Shown here: positions 9,788 to 18,944 of the stretch, piece by piece
How positions within the stretch are numbered: the first letter of the stretch is position 1
Layout: each line of letters begins with the position of its first letter
Assembly: GCA_001567105.1 (NCBI GenBank)
Contig: LMZR01000018.1
Coordinates: 62,001 to 126,000, forward strand
Source: Chloroflexi bacterium OLB14
GTDB lineage: Bacteria; Chloroflexota; Anaerolineae; Anaerolineales; Villigracilaceae
Direction: 5' to 3'
Length of the DNA: 64,000 bases
The notes under the pieces: model-generated
What the model was told of the DNA's origin: nothing
Seen by the model: the letters and a program-made list of their open reading frames with translations, nothing else
Database searches by the model: none
Translations under genes and position numbers: made by a program

Positions 9788-11035
9788 TTATGGCGCAATG
9801 ATTGTTCCACTTATTATTTCAGTATCTTTAGGAATGATTACGATCCCGTCACGTACATACCATTTCTTATTATCAATATCCGTATTGCGTGGAAACGGCT
9901 TGATTGTGACGTTGTTTCCAATATGACAATTCTTATCTAAAATTGCGCCTTCAATGTAAGAGTTTGAGCCAATGCCAATGGGTAACTCTCGCCAGTCTCT
10001 TTCATAATGATCAGCGCCCATCATAATCGTATCCTTAATTACACAACCGTCAGAAATTTGGCTACGAATACCAATAATTGAATGTGTGATCTCTGATTTT
10101 AAAATTTTGCTTCCTTCAGCAATTAATACATCTTTTAATTGACAATCTTCTACAATCGTGGCGGGTAAATAACTGGCATCGGTGTAAATTGGAAGTTTAG
10201 CATCGTAAAAATTAAACGGTGATTTAGAAGTGGTTAACATTAAATTCGTTTCGTAAAACGAGCGAATGGTTCCAATATCTTGCCAGTAGTCGTCAAAATC
10301 AAAACCATATACCGAATGGGTTTTGATGGCATGAGGAATAATATCGCCGCCAAAATCGTCATAATCTTTGAATTCAGTTAAAAAATCAAGTAGCACTTTG
10401 GTATTAAACATATAAATGCCCATTGAACCTAAAAATGGGCGTTCAGGGTCATCACGGCTGATATATTGATTTTGAACTTCGGGGTCTTTGGGTTTTTCAA
10501 CAAAATTAGAAATGCGATTGTCTGCTTCACGCTTTAAGATTCCAAAACGGCTCGCTTCTTTTTTAGAGACAGGTTGAACTGCTACTGTGATATCGGCATT
10601 ATTCTTCCAGTGAAATTCTGCCATCTCTTTATAATCCATGCGATAGAGATGGTCGCCTGCTAAAATTAAAACATATTTTGCCCCAGTAGATTGAATCTCA
10701 AGCATTTGTTTACGCACAGCATCTGCCGTGCCTTGATACCAATTTTCACTTTCCATCGTCTGTTCTGCCGCCCAAATTTGCACCCAGCCTTGATGAAAAC
10801 TATCAAAGTGATAACTCTTAGTAATATGCCGATGGAGCGAAACAGAATTGAATTGAGTCAGAATCGCAATCCGAAAAATTTCGGAGTTAATACAATTGCT
10901 AATTGGAATATCAATTAGCCGATATTTTCCCGCAATCGGTACCGCAGGTTTAGAGCGCATTTGGGTTAACGGAAACAATCTAGCCCCGCGCCCTCCACCA
11001 AGAATCACAGCTAAGACTTCATTTACAGATGGCAT
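9788..11035 (-). CDS. glgC: Glucose-1-phosphate adenylyltransferase
   Basis: Makes ADP-glucose from glucose 1-phosphate and ATP, the committed step of bacterial glycogen synthesis, in the cytoplasm. The N-terminal nucleotide-binding signature VILGGGRGARLFPLT is at residues 10-24, followed by the allosteric/substrate segments KPAVPIAGKYRLIDIPISN, the YQGTADAV motif and HLYRMDY. The C-terminal third is a left-handed beta-helix with the typical hexapeptide pattern. Length 415 residues is normal. I chose the ATG at 11035 rather than the one at 11047, because a perfect GGAGG ends 5 bases before it. A 35-codon membrane-peptide gene precedes it by 41 bases. Confidence 0.95.
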   Translation of the reverse strand: MPSVNEVLAVILGGGRGARLFPLTQMRSKPAVPIAGKYRLIDIPISNCINSEIFRIAILTQFNSVSLHRHITKSYHFDSFHQGWVQIWAAEQTMESENWYQGTADAVRKQMLEIQSTGAKYVLILAGDHLYRMDYKEMAEFHWKNNADITVAVQPVSKKEASRFGILKREADNRISNFVEKPKDPEVQNQYISRDDPERPFLGSMGIYMFNTKVLLDFLTEFKDYDDFGGDIIPHAIKTHSVYGFDFDDYWQDIGTIRSFYETNLMLTTSKSPFNFYDAKLPIYTDASYLPATIVEDCQLKDVLIAEGSKILKSEITHSIIGIRSQISDGCVIKDTIMMGADHYERDWRELPIGIGSNSYIEGAILDKNCHIGNNVTIKPFPRNTDIDNKKWYVRDGIVIIPKDTEIISGTIIAP

Positions 11036-11076
11036 ACAAGCCTCCAATTATGGATTGCCTTACAAATTGATTCTCG

Positions 11077-11184
11077 TTATTTTACCCCCAACAACTTACG
11101 AATGTAATAAATTGCAAGCACAATTGGGTATGCCAACATAATCAGAAAATCTATCAAAAAGAAAAGAAATTGAAGTTTTATCAT
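11077..11184 (-). CDS. Predicted 35-residue single-helix membrane peptide
   Basis: A short gene read in translation: ATG at 11184, TAA at 11077, with GGAG placed 5 bases before the ATG. The product is one long hydrophobic helix (FLFFLIDFLIMLAYPIVLAIYY) followed by a basic tail RKLLGVK, a typical small inner-membrane peptide with a cytoplasmic C-terminus. It lies just upstream of glgC on the same strand and could be cotranscribed. No family recognised; evidence is the ribosome binding site, composition and position. Confidence 0.5.
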   Translation of the reverse strand: MIKLQFLFFLIDFLIMLAYPIVLAIYYIRKLLGVK

Positions 11185-11439
11185 GAAATCTCCATAGAAA
11201 TATCTTAGAGTAATTTACGCTGTTCGGCTTTTTGGGGTTTCCAGAAAAACCTCTGCGCAAATTTGTGAAATCTATGGCTACAAAAATTTTTAATAGACTT
11301 CTGGCATAAGTGTTCTAATGGGCTTCGCCACAGAGGTCACAGAGTTTTCTGGGAAAAAACTCAAAACTCTTTGCCTGCATCGTGCGCACATGTGTGCTCT
11401 TTGCGACTAATACCCACAAATTAATCACTCATAAAACAG
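11185..11439. other. Gene-free stretch with repeat fragments
   Basis: No convincing gene is seen. Positions 11297-11318 match the left end of the MITE-like element found at 40414 and 42362 (ACTTCT-GCATAAGTGTTCTAA). Nearby text such as GCGCAAATTTGTGAAATCTATGGC is a degenerate form of an AT-rich dispersed repeat seen at several intergenic sites in the window. Confidence 0.55.
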
Positions 11440-11466
11440 AAACATCCTCCATAATGGAGGATGTTT
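11440..11466 (-). terminator. Terminator of tRNA-Leu
   Basis: AACATCCTCC pairs with GGAGGATGTT across a short loop, and on the minus strand it is followed by a T-rich stretch. It lies 20 bases past the tRNA 3' end. Confidence 0.75.
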
Positions 11467-11485
11467 GCTGTATAATTTGGAACTG

Positions 11486-11567
11486 TGCCGAAGGAGGGAA
11501 TCGAACCCTCATTCCCGAAGGAACGCGATTTTGAGTCGCGCGCGTCTGCCTATTCCGCCACTTCGGC
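11486..11567 (-). tRNA. tRNA-Leu (anticodon CAA)
   Basis: Read on the minus strand, the acceptor stem GCCGAAG pairs with CTTCGGC followed by discriminator A; CCA is not encoded. The anticodon stem is CGCGA/TCGCG with loop CTCAAAA, giving anticodon CAA. The long variable arm (TTCC-TTCG-GGAA) is typical of a class II tRNA, and the T arm is GAGGG-TTCGATT-CCCTC. Confidence 0.95.
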
Positions 11568-11581
11568 TTACAGCGAACGCA

Positions 11582-11609
11582 AGTATACCACTTCTACACC
11601 ATAGAGCAA
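11582..11609 (-). promoter_or_regulatory. Sigma-70-type promoter of tRNA-Leu
   Basis: On the minus strand TTGCTC is followed after 16 bases by TATACT, which ends 14 bases before the mature tRNA 5' end. Confidence 0.65.
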
Positions 11610-11622
11610 GATACATAATCAC

Positions 11623-11676
11623 CGTCCCGCAGGTTTATTTGTAAAACATAAATAATGGAACCCAACCTGCGGGACG
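11623..11676. repeat. 13-bp perfect inverted repeat before ychF
   Basis: CGTCCCGCAGGTT at 11623-11635 is repeated in inverse at 11664-11676 with a 28-base spacer. It ends 16 bases before the ychF start codon. It could be a leader stem or a dispersed palindrome; there is no T run after it. Confidence 0.6.
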
Positions 11677-11692
11677 TTTAAACAAGGACAAC

Positions 11693-12752
11693 ATGAAACT
11701 CGGAATTATCGGCTTACCCCAATCAGGCAAAACAACATTATTCAATGCCATCACCAGAGGCAATGCTCCCACTACTGCCTCGGCTGGCAGAATTGAAATA
11801 CATCAAGCAGTAGTAGATGTACCAGACCCACGCGTTGATATTCTTTCTAAAATGTTCAACCCCAAAAAAACAATTTATGCCAAAGTGACTTATGCAGATA
11901 TTGCAGGGCTTGAAACTGGTTCAGCAAAAAGTGGTATTTCTGGTCAATTATTAAATCAACTCAATCAAATGGATGGATTGATTCTAGTTGTGCGTTGTTT
12001 TGAAAATGATAACGTCATGCATCCAAATGGAAATATAAATCCACAACGAGATGTTGAAAACATGACCAGCGAATTATTATTAAATGATTTAGTGGTTGTA
12101 GAACGAAAACTTGAAAAACTAAAAGACGAAAAGAAAAAAAGGCGGCACAGATAAAACAATCAATGCTCGCCAAATTGAATTGTTTGAAAAACTAAACACA
12201 GCCCTTTCAGAAAATAAACCGCTAAGATTTTTAGACTTCACCAACGAAGAGGATAAAGAACTTTCAAGTTTTGGACTCTTAACCAGAAAACCGCTTCTGA
12301 CGGTCTTCAACTTGGGTGAAGCACAATCAGCCCCAGATTTATCTTTAGATCACCCGTCTGTCGCGTTGATGTGCAAACTGGAAATGGAAATTGCTCAACT
12401 ATCCGCAGAAGATGCCGAAGTGTTTATGGCAGAATATGGCATTAAAGAATTAAGTTTGAATCGGATGATTAACTTATCGTATGAATTATTAAAGGAACAA
12501 ACATTTTTCACAGTCGGTGAAGATGAAGTGCGTGCTTGGGTCACACATCGTGGAGCGACTGCGCAAGAAGCCGCTGGAGAAATCCACACCGACTTATCTC
12601 GTGGATTCGTTCGGGCTGAGGTGGTGGCATACGAAGATTTAACCAACTTGGGGTCTATGAATGAAGCGAAAGCAAAAGGCAAATTCAGACTCGAAGGGAA
12701 AGAATACATCGTCAAAGATGGCGATATCATGCACGTTAGGTCAAGTTTATAA
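11693..12752 (+). CDS. ychF: Redox-regulated ATPase YchF (frameshifted)
   Basis: A conserved Obg-family P-loop protein that prefers ATP and binds ribosomes and translation factors. The P-loop GLPQSGKTT is at residues 6-14, the switch region has DIAGLETGSAKSGISG, and the C-terminus ends in the TGS domain (AEVVAYEDL... YIVKDGDIMHVR). The reading frame breaks in a run of seven A's at 12134-12140. The other frame continues as KGGTDKTINARQIELFEKL, exactly the expected family sequence, so a one-base homopolymer error is likely. Corrected length is about 353 residues. The G4-equivalent position in this family lacks NKxD, as expected for ATP preference. Confidence 0.92.
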
Positions 12753-12851
12753 TTATGGAGTAATTCGCCTGAAAACTGGCTGATTCCATACTATAGAATG
12801 GTTTGAAAATTTTTTGTTTGTGATAAAACAATAACAAGGAGAAAAATAACG

Positions 12852-14721
12852 ATGGCTTATAAACTTTCAAAATGGGATTTATCCGCATTGTATCCAGGTT
12901 ACGAAAGCGCGGAGTTGCAAAGTGCTTTCGATATGATAGAGGAGCAAGTGACTTCGTTTGAAGGCTTGCGCGATAAACTCAAAGCCGATATGCCCGAAGA
13001 ACAATTTTTGCAAGCAGTTAAATCAAGTGAAGAGACTGCGCGAGTTGCAAATAAGTTATATTCATTTGCAGGTTTATCTTTTTCGGCTGATACCCAAGAC
13101 CAACAAGCCCAATCTTTACAAAACCGCGTTTTACAATTTTTAGCCGAAGTTGAAAACCGAACTTTATATTTTTAGTTTGTGGTGGAAAGAAGTAGATGAT
13201 GAAAACGCCAAACGCTTAATGGCGAATTCTGGTGATTATAAATATTATCTCGAAGCCATTCGTTTATATAAGCCACATACCTTGAGTGAGCCAGAAGAAA
13301 AAGATTATGAACATCAAGAACATCACTGGCTCAAATGCTTTAACAAATTTATATGATTCGATTACGAATCGTTATATGTTCAAAATGAAAGTAAACGGCA
13401 AAGAAAAAAGAAAATGACTGCGGCTGAGTTGTATTCTTTCCGTTACAGTTCTGATCCTAAAGTGCGTGCTGAAAGTTATCAATCACAATTCAAAGTGTTA
13501 GGCGAGGATGGTCCGATTCTTGGGCAAATGTATCAAACCCGTGTGCGTGACTGGCATAACGAAAATGTGAATTTGAGAAAATTCAAAAGCCCCATTGCCG
13601 CGCGTAACTTAAGCAACGATGTACCTGATGAAGCAGTAGAGGCTTTGTTAAATGTTGCCAAGAAAAATGTCGGTATTTTCCAAAGATATTTTAAGATGAA
13701 AGCCAAATATATCGGCATGAAGAAATTGCGCCGTTATGATATTTATGCTCCAGTTGCCGCTTCAAAGAAAACCTATAATTGGGATGAAGCCGTGAATATG
13801 GTGTTAGATGCCTTCAATGCCTTTGAACCAAAAATTGGCTCATTAGCAAAACGAGTCTTTGACCATCATCGCATTGATAGTGAAATTCGCAAAGGCAAAC
13901 GCGGTGGCGCATTTTGTTGGTCTTATTTGCCAGAAGAAACGCCTTATGTTTTAGTCAACTATCAAGGCACAGGACGTGAAGTTGCTACACTGGCGCATGA
14001 ATTAGGTCATGCTATTCATTCTATGTTGGCTGAACATCACAATACATTTACATTCCATTCGTCACTGCCATTGGCTGAAACTGCATCTACTTTTGCGGAA
14101 ATGGTATTGATTGATAAATTGCTCTCCGAAGAAAAAGATGAATCGGTGCGCCGCGATATTCTCTTTAAACAAATTGATGATTCGTATGCCACCATCATGC
14201 GTCAATCTTATTTTGCTATCTTTGAAAAAGAAGCACATGATTTGGTAATGAAAAACGCTTCGGTAGATGATTTGTGCAAAGCCTATTTAGATAGTTTGAA
14301 ACAACATTTTGGCGATTCTCTCGACCTGAGCGATGAGTTCAAATGGGAATGGGTGGGCATTCCACATATTTATCACACGCCGTTTTATGTCTATGCTTAT
14401 GCGTTTGGTCAATTATTGGTCTTGGCTTTGTATCAACAATATAAAGCGGAAGGTGAATCGTTCAAACCAAAATATCTCAAAATCCTTTCTGCTGGCGGGT
14501 CAGAATCTCCAGAGAATATTTTGAAAGAAGCAGGCATCAACATCCGTGACGAAAAATTCTGGCAAGGCGGTTTTGACGTGTTAGAGAAATTGGTCAGCCA
14601 GTTAGAAAGCTTGCCAGTTGGAACGAAGAAAGCAAAACCAACAGCCAAGAAAAAAGCTGTAAAGAAAGTTGCTAAGAAATCAGTTGCGAAAAAGAAAACT
14701 GCTAAGAAGAAAAAGAAATAA
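12852..14721 (+). CDS. pepF: Oligoendopeptidase F (M3 family) with Lys-rich tail (three frameshifts)
   Basis: A cytosolic zinc metallopeptidase that cleaves short peptides. The zinc site HELGHAIH lies at about 13996-14019 with the downstream glutamate in LAETASTFAEM. The N-terminal half changes frame three times, near 13170, 13308 and 13408, each inside or beside an A or T homopolymer. Joining the frames gives the expected text (ENRTLYFSLWWKEVDDENA, NITGSNALTNLYDS, KEKKMTAAELYSF). Corrected length is about 620 residues. The last 32 residues are an added basic tail (KKAVKKVAKKSVAKKK-like) resembling histone H1 tails, absent from most PepF proteins. Confidence 0.9.
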
Positions 14722-14734
14722 ATTGCCCACAAAC

Positions 14735-14767
14735 AAAAGATGACTTGGAGTACCCAAGTCATCTTTT
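14735..14767 (+). terminator. Bidirectional terminator after pepF
   Basis: AAAAGATGACTTGG pairs perfectly with CCAAGTCATCTTTT around a 5-base loop, followed by T-rich sequence. The A-rich left side would also serve the convergent ssb transcript. Between this and ssb lie short direct repeats of the ACTGAAAACTG type. Confidence 0.85.
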
Positions 14768-14842
14768 TATTTATTCACTTGTATTTTTCACACCCACCAA
14801 TTACTGAACACTGACTACTGAAAACTGATCACTGAAAACTGG

Positions 14843-15226
14843 CTATTCAATCTCATATTCAGCAGGGTTTTCTTCCACCATCATTGGTTCTTCTTTATCT
14901 CGTTTATCTAAAAACTGTAAAGTTTGCACCACAACTTTGGTGAAATATTTAGTCTCGCCATTTGATTCATACTTTTCGGTCTTCAAACGACCTTCAGCAA
15001 AAACCAAACTTCCTTTTTTGAGATATTCTTGGCAAACTTCGCCAAGCCGACCCCATGCTTCAATGTTGACCCATTCAGTAATTTCTTTGCTCTCACCATT
15101 TTTATCTTTCCAGCGATTGCTCACCGCAAGGCTAAAATGGCAGACCTTCTTACCAGTGGGAGTAAATTTGCTCTCAGGATCTTTTCCTAAACGTCCAATC
15201 AATTGAACTCGATTTAGTGAAGGCAT
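14843..15226 (-). CDS. ssb: Single-stranded DNA-binding protein
   Basis: A 127-residue protein with one OB fold: N-terminal LNRVQLIGRLGKDPE, FSLAVSNRW, TEWVNIEAWGRLGE and the strand SLVFAEGRLKTEKYE are all standard SSB features. It coats single-stranded DNA during replication and repair. The C-terminal tail is short and acidic (EEPMMVEENPAEYEIE) but lacks the usual DDDIPF tip that recruits partner proteins. The start codon is preceded by AGGGG and is overlapped by a 20-codon leader ORF with a better ribosome binding site. Confidence 0.93.
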   Translation of the reverse strand: MPSLNRVQLIGRLGKDPESKFTPTGKKVCHFSLAVSNRWKDKNGESKEITEWVNIEAWGRLGEVCQEYLKKGSLVFAEGRLKTEKYESNGETKYFTKVVVQTLQFLDKRDKEEPMMVEENPAEYEIE

Positions 15227-15276
15227 GATAGCACCCCTTTCGTTCCATAACTTTTAGATGCTTGTGTACGTGTCAT
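15214..15276 (-). CDS. Putative 20-residue leader peptide overlapping the ssb start
   Basis: ATG at 15276 has a strong AAGGAGA sequence 7 bases upstream; the ORF reads MTRTQASKSYGTKGVLSCLH and stops at 15214, inside the first codons of ssb. The same AAGGAGACTAA sequence precedes the 68-residue gene at 15590. It may load ribosomes for coupled ssb translation. Very short, so it could also be chance. Confidence 0.35.
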   Translation of the reverse strand: MTRTQASKSYGTKGVLSCLH

Positions 15277-15323
15277 AATTAGTCTCCTTTTTTATCTAAA
15301 AGAACAATATATTTATGGAGTCA

Positions 15324-15360
15324 GCCAGCTTGCTGGCGTATTACAGGAGCAAGCTCCTGT
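15324..15360. repeat. Two adjacent small palindromes of the AGC-TT-GCT type
   Basis: GCCAGC-TT-GCTGGC at 15324-15337 and ACAGGAGC-AA-GCTCCTGT at 15343-15360. Both have the core AGC-two bases-GCT (or its complement) with different but self-complementary flanks. Related copies lie at 38526-38539 and, inside a gene, at 39089-39108. Confidence 0.7.
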
Positions 15361-15383
15361 ACTCCATACAAACAAGTTATACT

Positions 15384-15590
15384 TTACGAACCAGATTCAG
15401 CAGGTTTTTCAGCATCTGCTGGTTGTACCTTCTTCAAGACGAGCATACCCGTCTTCATTTCGACTACATTGTAGCCAGCAGGTACAGCATCAAGCGCACC
15501 TTCTTTGATTTCCTTTGAGAAGAAGAACATCTTGCCATTGGAATGTAAGTAGTAGGTAGTACCTTTTGAGTTTGTGTGTGAGTAAGCCAT
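15384..15590 (-). CDS. Small conserved-looking protein, 68 residues
   Basis: The ATG at 15590 has GGAG 7 bases upstream and lies 31 bases after a near-consensus promoter. The product starts MAYSHTNSKGTTYYLHSNG and contains KMFFFSKEIKEGALDAVPAGY followed by VVEMKTGMLVLKK; the last residues are an acidic tail. I recall similar short proteins with a YYLHSxxGxxxFFSK pattern in unrelated bacteria, but no function is known to me. Position upstream of ssb on the same strand suggests cotranscription. Confidence 0.65.
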   Translation of the reverse strand: MAYSHTNSKGTTYYLHSNGKMFFFSKEIKEGALDAVPAGYNVVEMKTGMLVLKKVQPADAEKPAESGS

Positions 15591-15620
15591 TTTAGTCTCC
15601 TTTAGAATAAATGTAACAAG

Positions 15621-15649
15621 AGTGTAGAACAAAATTTCTAGCCTGTCAA
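15621..15649 (-). promoter_or_regulatory. Near-consensus sigma-70-type promoter of the 68-residue gene
   Basis: On the minus strand TTGACA, a 17-base spacer and TACACT, ending 31 bases before the ATG at 15590. It probably also drives ssb. Confidence 0.8.
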
Positions 15650-15677
15650 GCCCTCAAAAAGGATATTGTTTAGACAA

Positions 15678-16529
15678 ATGAACCTCATCTCCTCTCTCTC
15701 TGACCTAAGAACAAAACGCCTCTCTCTCTTGGGGACAGTTGGTCTTGTTCCAACAATGGGATATCTACACTCCGGGCATCTCTCTCTTGTTTCAAGAGCA
15801 ATGGATGAATGTGAGCATGTCATCGTGACTATCTTCGTCAACCCCACACAATTTGGAGCAAACGAAGACCTCTCCAAATATCCGCGTGATTTAGAGAGAG
15901 ATTTAAATTTACTTTCTTCGCTCTCTTCGCCGTCCTCGGCGAAAGAGTTGATCGTCTGGAATCCATCAGCCGAGACAATGTATCCACTTGGCTACCAAAC
16001 ATGGGTTAATGTCGAAGCGTTGACAAATCCGCTAGAAGGCGCAATGAGACCTGGTCACTTCAAAGGCGTGACGACAGTTGTATCCAAATTATTCAACGCC
16101 ACGCAACCGCACAAAGCCTACTTCGGACAAAAAGATGCCCAACAAGTTGCAGTGATTCGGCGTATGACTTTGGATTTGAACTTCCCGATTGAAATTGTGG
16201 TTTGCCCCACCATGCGTGAGGATGATGGCTTGGCGATGTCGAGCCGAAATAAATATTTGAATAAAGATGAAAGAACTGCCGCAACAATTTTGTTCCGTTC
16301 GTTGAGTGAAGCCAAAAAAATGTATGAGGCTGGCGAAAGAAATGCTGATGTGTTGCGAAATAAAATGAAAGAAGTTTTAGCAAGTGAACCACTGGCAAAT
16401 GTGCAATACGTTTCATGTGCGGATTATGATTCGTTAGAAGAATTGAATATGATTGAAAATAAATCTCTGCTTTCAATGGCTGTTTTTATCGGCAAAACAA
16501 GATTGATTGATAATTTTGTGCTGGGGTAA
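15678..16529 (+). CDS. panC: Pantothenate synthetase
   Basis: Joins pantoate and beta-alanine with ATP to form pantothenate, the last step of vitamin B5 synthesis. The nucleotidyltransferase signature VPTMGYLHSGH is at residues 24-34, followed by FVNPTQFG, the KAYFGQKDAQQ loop and the KMSKS-like MSSRN. The usual C-terminal domain is present; total 283 residues. I chose the ATG at 15678; a TTG at 15666 is too close to the AAGGA. Compared with the family, the segment LLSSLSSPSSAKELI carries about eight extra residues, encoded by a palindrome at 15926-15943. No panB or panD is adjacent. Confidence 0.95.
   Translation: MNLISSLSDLRTKRLSLLGTVGLVPTMGYLHSGHLSLVSRAMDECEHVIVTIFVNPTQFGANEDLSKYPRDLERDLNLLSSLSSPSSAKELIVWNPSAETMYPLGYQTWVNVEALTNPLEGAMRPGHFKGVTTVVSKLFNATQPHKAYFGQKDAQQVAVIRRMTLDLNFPIEIVVCPTMREDDGLAMSSRNKYLNKDERTAATILFRSLSEAKKMYEAGERNADVLRNKMKEVLASEPLANVQYVSCADYDSLEELNMIENKSLLSMAVFIGKTRLIDNFVLG
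15926..15943. repeat. In-frame palindrome inside panC
   Basis: TTCGCCG-TCCT-CGGCGAA, a 7-bp stem with a 4-base loop, encodes the residues SPSSA in an insertion relative to normal PanC. The same core TCGCCG-TCCT-CGGCGA occurs twice in the GH13 gene at 24664-24754. Confidence 0.75.
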
Positions 16530-16708
16530 AAAGTAATCTATAAAAAATTCGCGTTATTCGCCCATTCGCGCTTTTCGCGTTAAGAATTAAATATGATTGA
16601 AAAACTTTACCTTTTTAAAACATCTCTAATAATTCGCGAAATCTGTGGCAGAAAATTTTGTGGACTAGAATGCTTACGCAAGAAATCTATTCTGTCCTTC
16701 GGAGTTGT

Positions 16709-17599
16709 ATGAATCAAAAAATTAACTTCCGTTACGTTTTCAATATTTTTTCTACCATTATTATCAGTTTGCTGTGTGCAATTTTATTTTTAACTGCATA
16801 CTACACTTACCACTGGTCTCAATCTATCCTTCATCCTCAGCGCTTTATCGCAACAGGTGATTCTCTCAAAGAAAATAATATCGAATATCAAGAAGTGGAA
16901 TTAATCACCAAAGATGGATTAAAACTTTCAGCATGGTACACACCTCCCAAAAATGGCGCCGTGATTTTGTTGGCGCACGGCTACAACGATAACCGCCCTG
17001 AAAGTTTATACGTCATGTTTGCTAAACATGATTATGGCGTTTTAGCATGGGACTTCCGCGCACATGGCGAAAGTGAAGGCGAATTTTCTACACTTGGATA
17101 TTATGAACAATTAGATGCCGAAGCCGCATTAGATTTTGCATTAGCACAACAAGATGTTGAAGTGATTGGTGCTTGGGGTGGCTCAATGGGTGCAGCCACA
17201 ATGATATTAACTGCCTCTCAACGAACTGAAATCAAAGCCGTCGTAGCCGACAGTGCCTTTCCATCTTTAGCAGATGTGTTGAGATTAAACATGCCATTTG
17301 AATTTTTACACCCGCTAGTTATATTTTTTGGTCAATATCAAACAGGCATACAAATTGAAAATGTGAATGTTGAAAAAGTAATTGCTGATATTAGTCCACG
17401 AGCCGTGTATATTATTGATGGCTGGCAAGGTGGAGCGATTGCTATGAATTCCCCTTATCGTTTATATGATTCAGCCAACGAACCAAAACAAATTTGGGTA
17501 GAAGATGATGTTCCGCATTTAGGAATGTATGGGCATAATCCACAACGATATGAAAATAGAGTCATCAAGTTTTTTGACGAGTATTTATTAAATAAGTAG
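16709..17599 (+). CDS. Membrane-anchored alpha/beta hydrolase
   Basis: A 296-residue serine hydrolase with an N-terminal signal anchor (about residues 13-38). The fold markers are HGYNDNR (oxyanion region), DFRAHGESEG, the nucleophile elbow GGSMGA, and late Asp and His residues (PHLGMYG). It resembles the BAAT/YfhR-type extracytoplasmic hydrolases; the substrate is unknown. I chose the ATG at 16709, which has GGAG 4 bases upstream and starts the basic N-region. It stands alone, convergent with the lipoprotein gene. Confidence 0.8.
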   Translation: MNQKINFRYVFNIFSTIIISLLCAILFLTAYYTYHWSQSILHPQRFIATGDSLKENNIEYQEVELITKDGLKLSAWYTPPKNGAVILLAHGYNDNRPESLYVMFAKHDYGVLAWDFRAHGESEGEFSTLGYYEQLDAEAALDFALAQQDVEVIGAWGGSMGAATMILTASQRTEIKAVVADSAFPSLADVLRLNMPFEFLHPLVIFFGQYQTGIQIENVNVEKVIADISPRAVYIIDGWQGGAIAMNSPYRLYDSANEPKQIWVEDDVPHLGMYGHNPQRYENRVIKFFDEYLLNK

Positions 17600-17625
17600 A
17601 GGCGAGATTACCTCGCCTCTACTTA
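17593..17625. terminator. Bidirectional terminator between convergent genes
   Basis: A 14-bp perfect stem (TAAGTAGAGGCGAG and its complement) with a 5-base loop, overlapping the stop of the hydrolase gene and ending 7 bases before the stop of the convergent lipoprotein gene. Confidence 0.85.
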
Positions 17626-17632
17626 TCATTAA

Positions 17633-18858
17633 TTACGGTCCCCACTGCATATTGATGGCAAATTTTCCTAGATCAATATTTCCTTTGGTTGGGTCTGTAT
17701 AAATTAATACAGGCGTACCGCCATAATATGTATCTGGCGTGGGTGCTTTTGTAATGATTACAAAACTACCATCTGGTGACCATAAATGTTCATTCTTAAG
17801 GTCATAGATTTCAGGACGAAGTACAGTTAAGTTGGTCACACCATCTGGCGCAGAGCGGACAAGTTGTAATGGCGGACGGTTTACCATATCACCTGTGTTA
17901 GGAATACTAGCGTAAAAGAAATATAAATTTCCATCAGGTGCAAGGAAGGGAGCCTCAGCAAGTTGAGCAGGGTTTGTATCAAAATCGCCAACAAATAATG
18001 TTGAAACATTGCCTGTGGTTGCGTCAACTTTCCATAAACCTGCGGCGAACATACCGAATGTATCACTAGCAGAATAAATGGCTGAACTATCAGCAGTCCA
18101 CTGTGTGGCATCACAACAAATGATTCCACGATGTTCACCTTGTAAACGCACAACATTTCCGCCAGCGGGATAATAAATTGCGGCAGAGGCACCTTCATAA
18201 TAACCTAGTGTTAGCAATAACTTGGTTCCATCTGGTGAAAATTTTTCAGGAGAAACTAATTCTTTTGGGAAAATAAATCCATTGCCTTGATCTTCAATTT
18301 GATTGGGGATTAATAAATCATATTGCCCAGAAACAATTGAATAAAAATTTAATCCTTTATACCCAAAAGCAATAGTCTGCCCATCATTTGACCAAACTGG
18401 GTTGCTGAGTCTATTAACAAATGGATTAACTTCATCTCTGATACCACCATCTACAATCATGCTTCTATTACTCCCATCAGCATTGATCGTAAATAATTGA
18501 TTGTTAACTACATACGCTACACTGCCATCAACGGGTGAAACAGCATAATCTTCAATTTCTGCATTTTCAAATGTAATTTGTGAAATAGTTTTCCCATCTT
18601 TTTCTAAACGATAGACTTGCAACAAGCCTGCTGGGTCATTGGCAAGATAATAAAAAGAATGAGGCAAAACATCTGTTGCTGAAACAGAATCAGGTGTCGG
18701 GTCTGTAGTTGAAGCGGGTGCAGTTAATGCAGAAAGGGTTGAAGCGACAACTGTCTCCACATTTTGTGGTTGTGTAGGCGGATTACTTGTCAGTGGGTTA
18801 GCACATGCCAACATCACAAGCAATAAAACCAAAACGGAAACAACAATTTTTTGTTCAT
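17633..18858 (-). CDS. Beta-propeller (TolB/WD40-like) lipoprotein (frameshifted start)
   Basis: About 408 residues. The ATG at 18858 begins MNKK and is followed by a run of six A's; adding one base joins it to the main frame and gives a normal lipoprotein signal with lipobox VMLAC. After a Thr/Pro-rich linker come repeated blades with PDG or DG turns: NADGSNRSMI, WSNDGQTIAFG, FSPDGTKLLL, WTADSSAIYSAS, APDGNLYF, WSPDGSFVII. These are TolB-type propeller repeats. It is probably anchored outside the cytoplasmic membrane; ligand unknown. Confidence 0.8.
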
Positions 18859-18944
18859 GTAAACTCCTTGTTAAATAAAAACAAAGACGATTTTCAAAGC
18901 AGAATAGTTCCTACTTTTTCGCCTTTGTTTGAATCAATCAAAAT

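Noticed and set aside
11623..11676. Inverted repeat before ychF as a terminator or riboswitch
   Set aside because: There is no T run after it and no known riboswitch core; left as an unexplained inverted repeat.
12134..12140. Programmed frameshifting in ychF
   Set aside because: The A run fits, but there is no downstream stem or upstream Shine-Dalgarno element of the known kind, and many unrelated genes here show the same defect.
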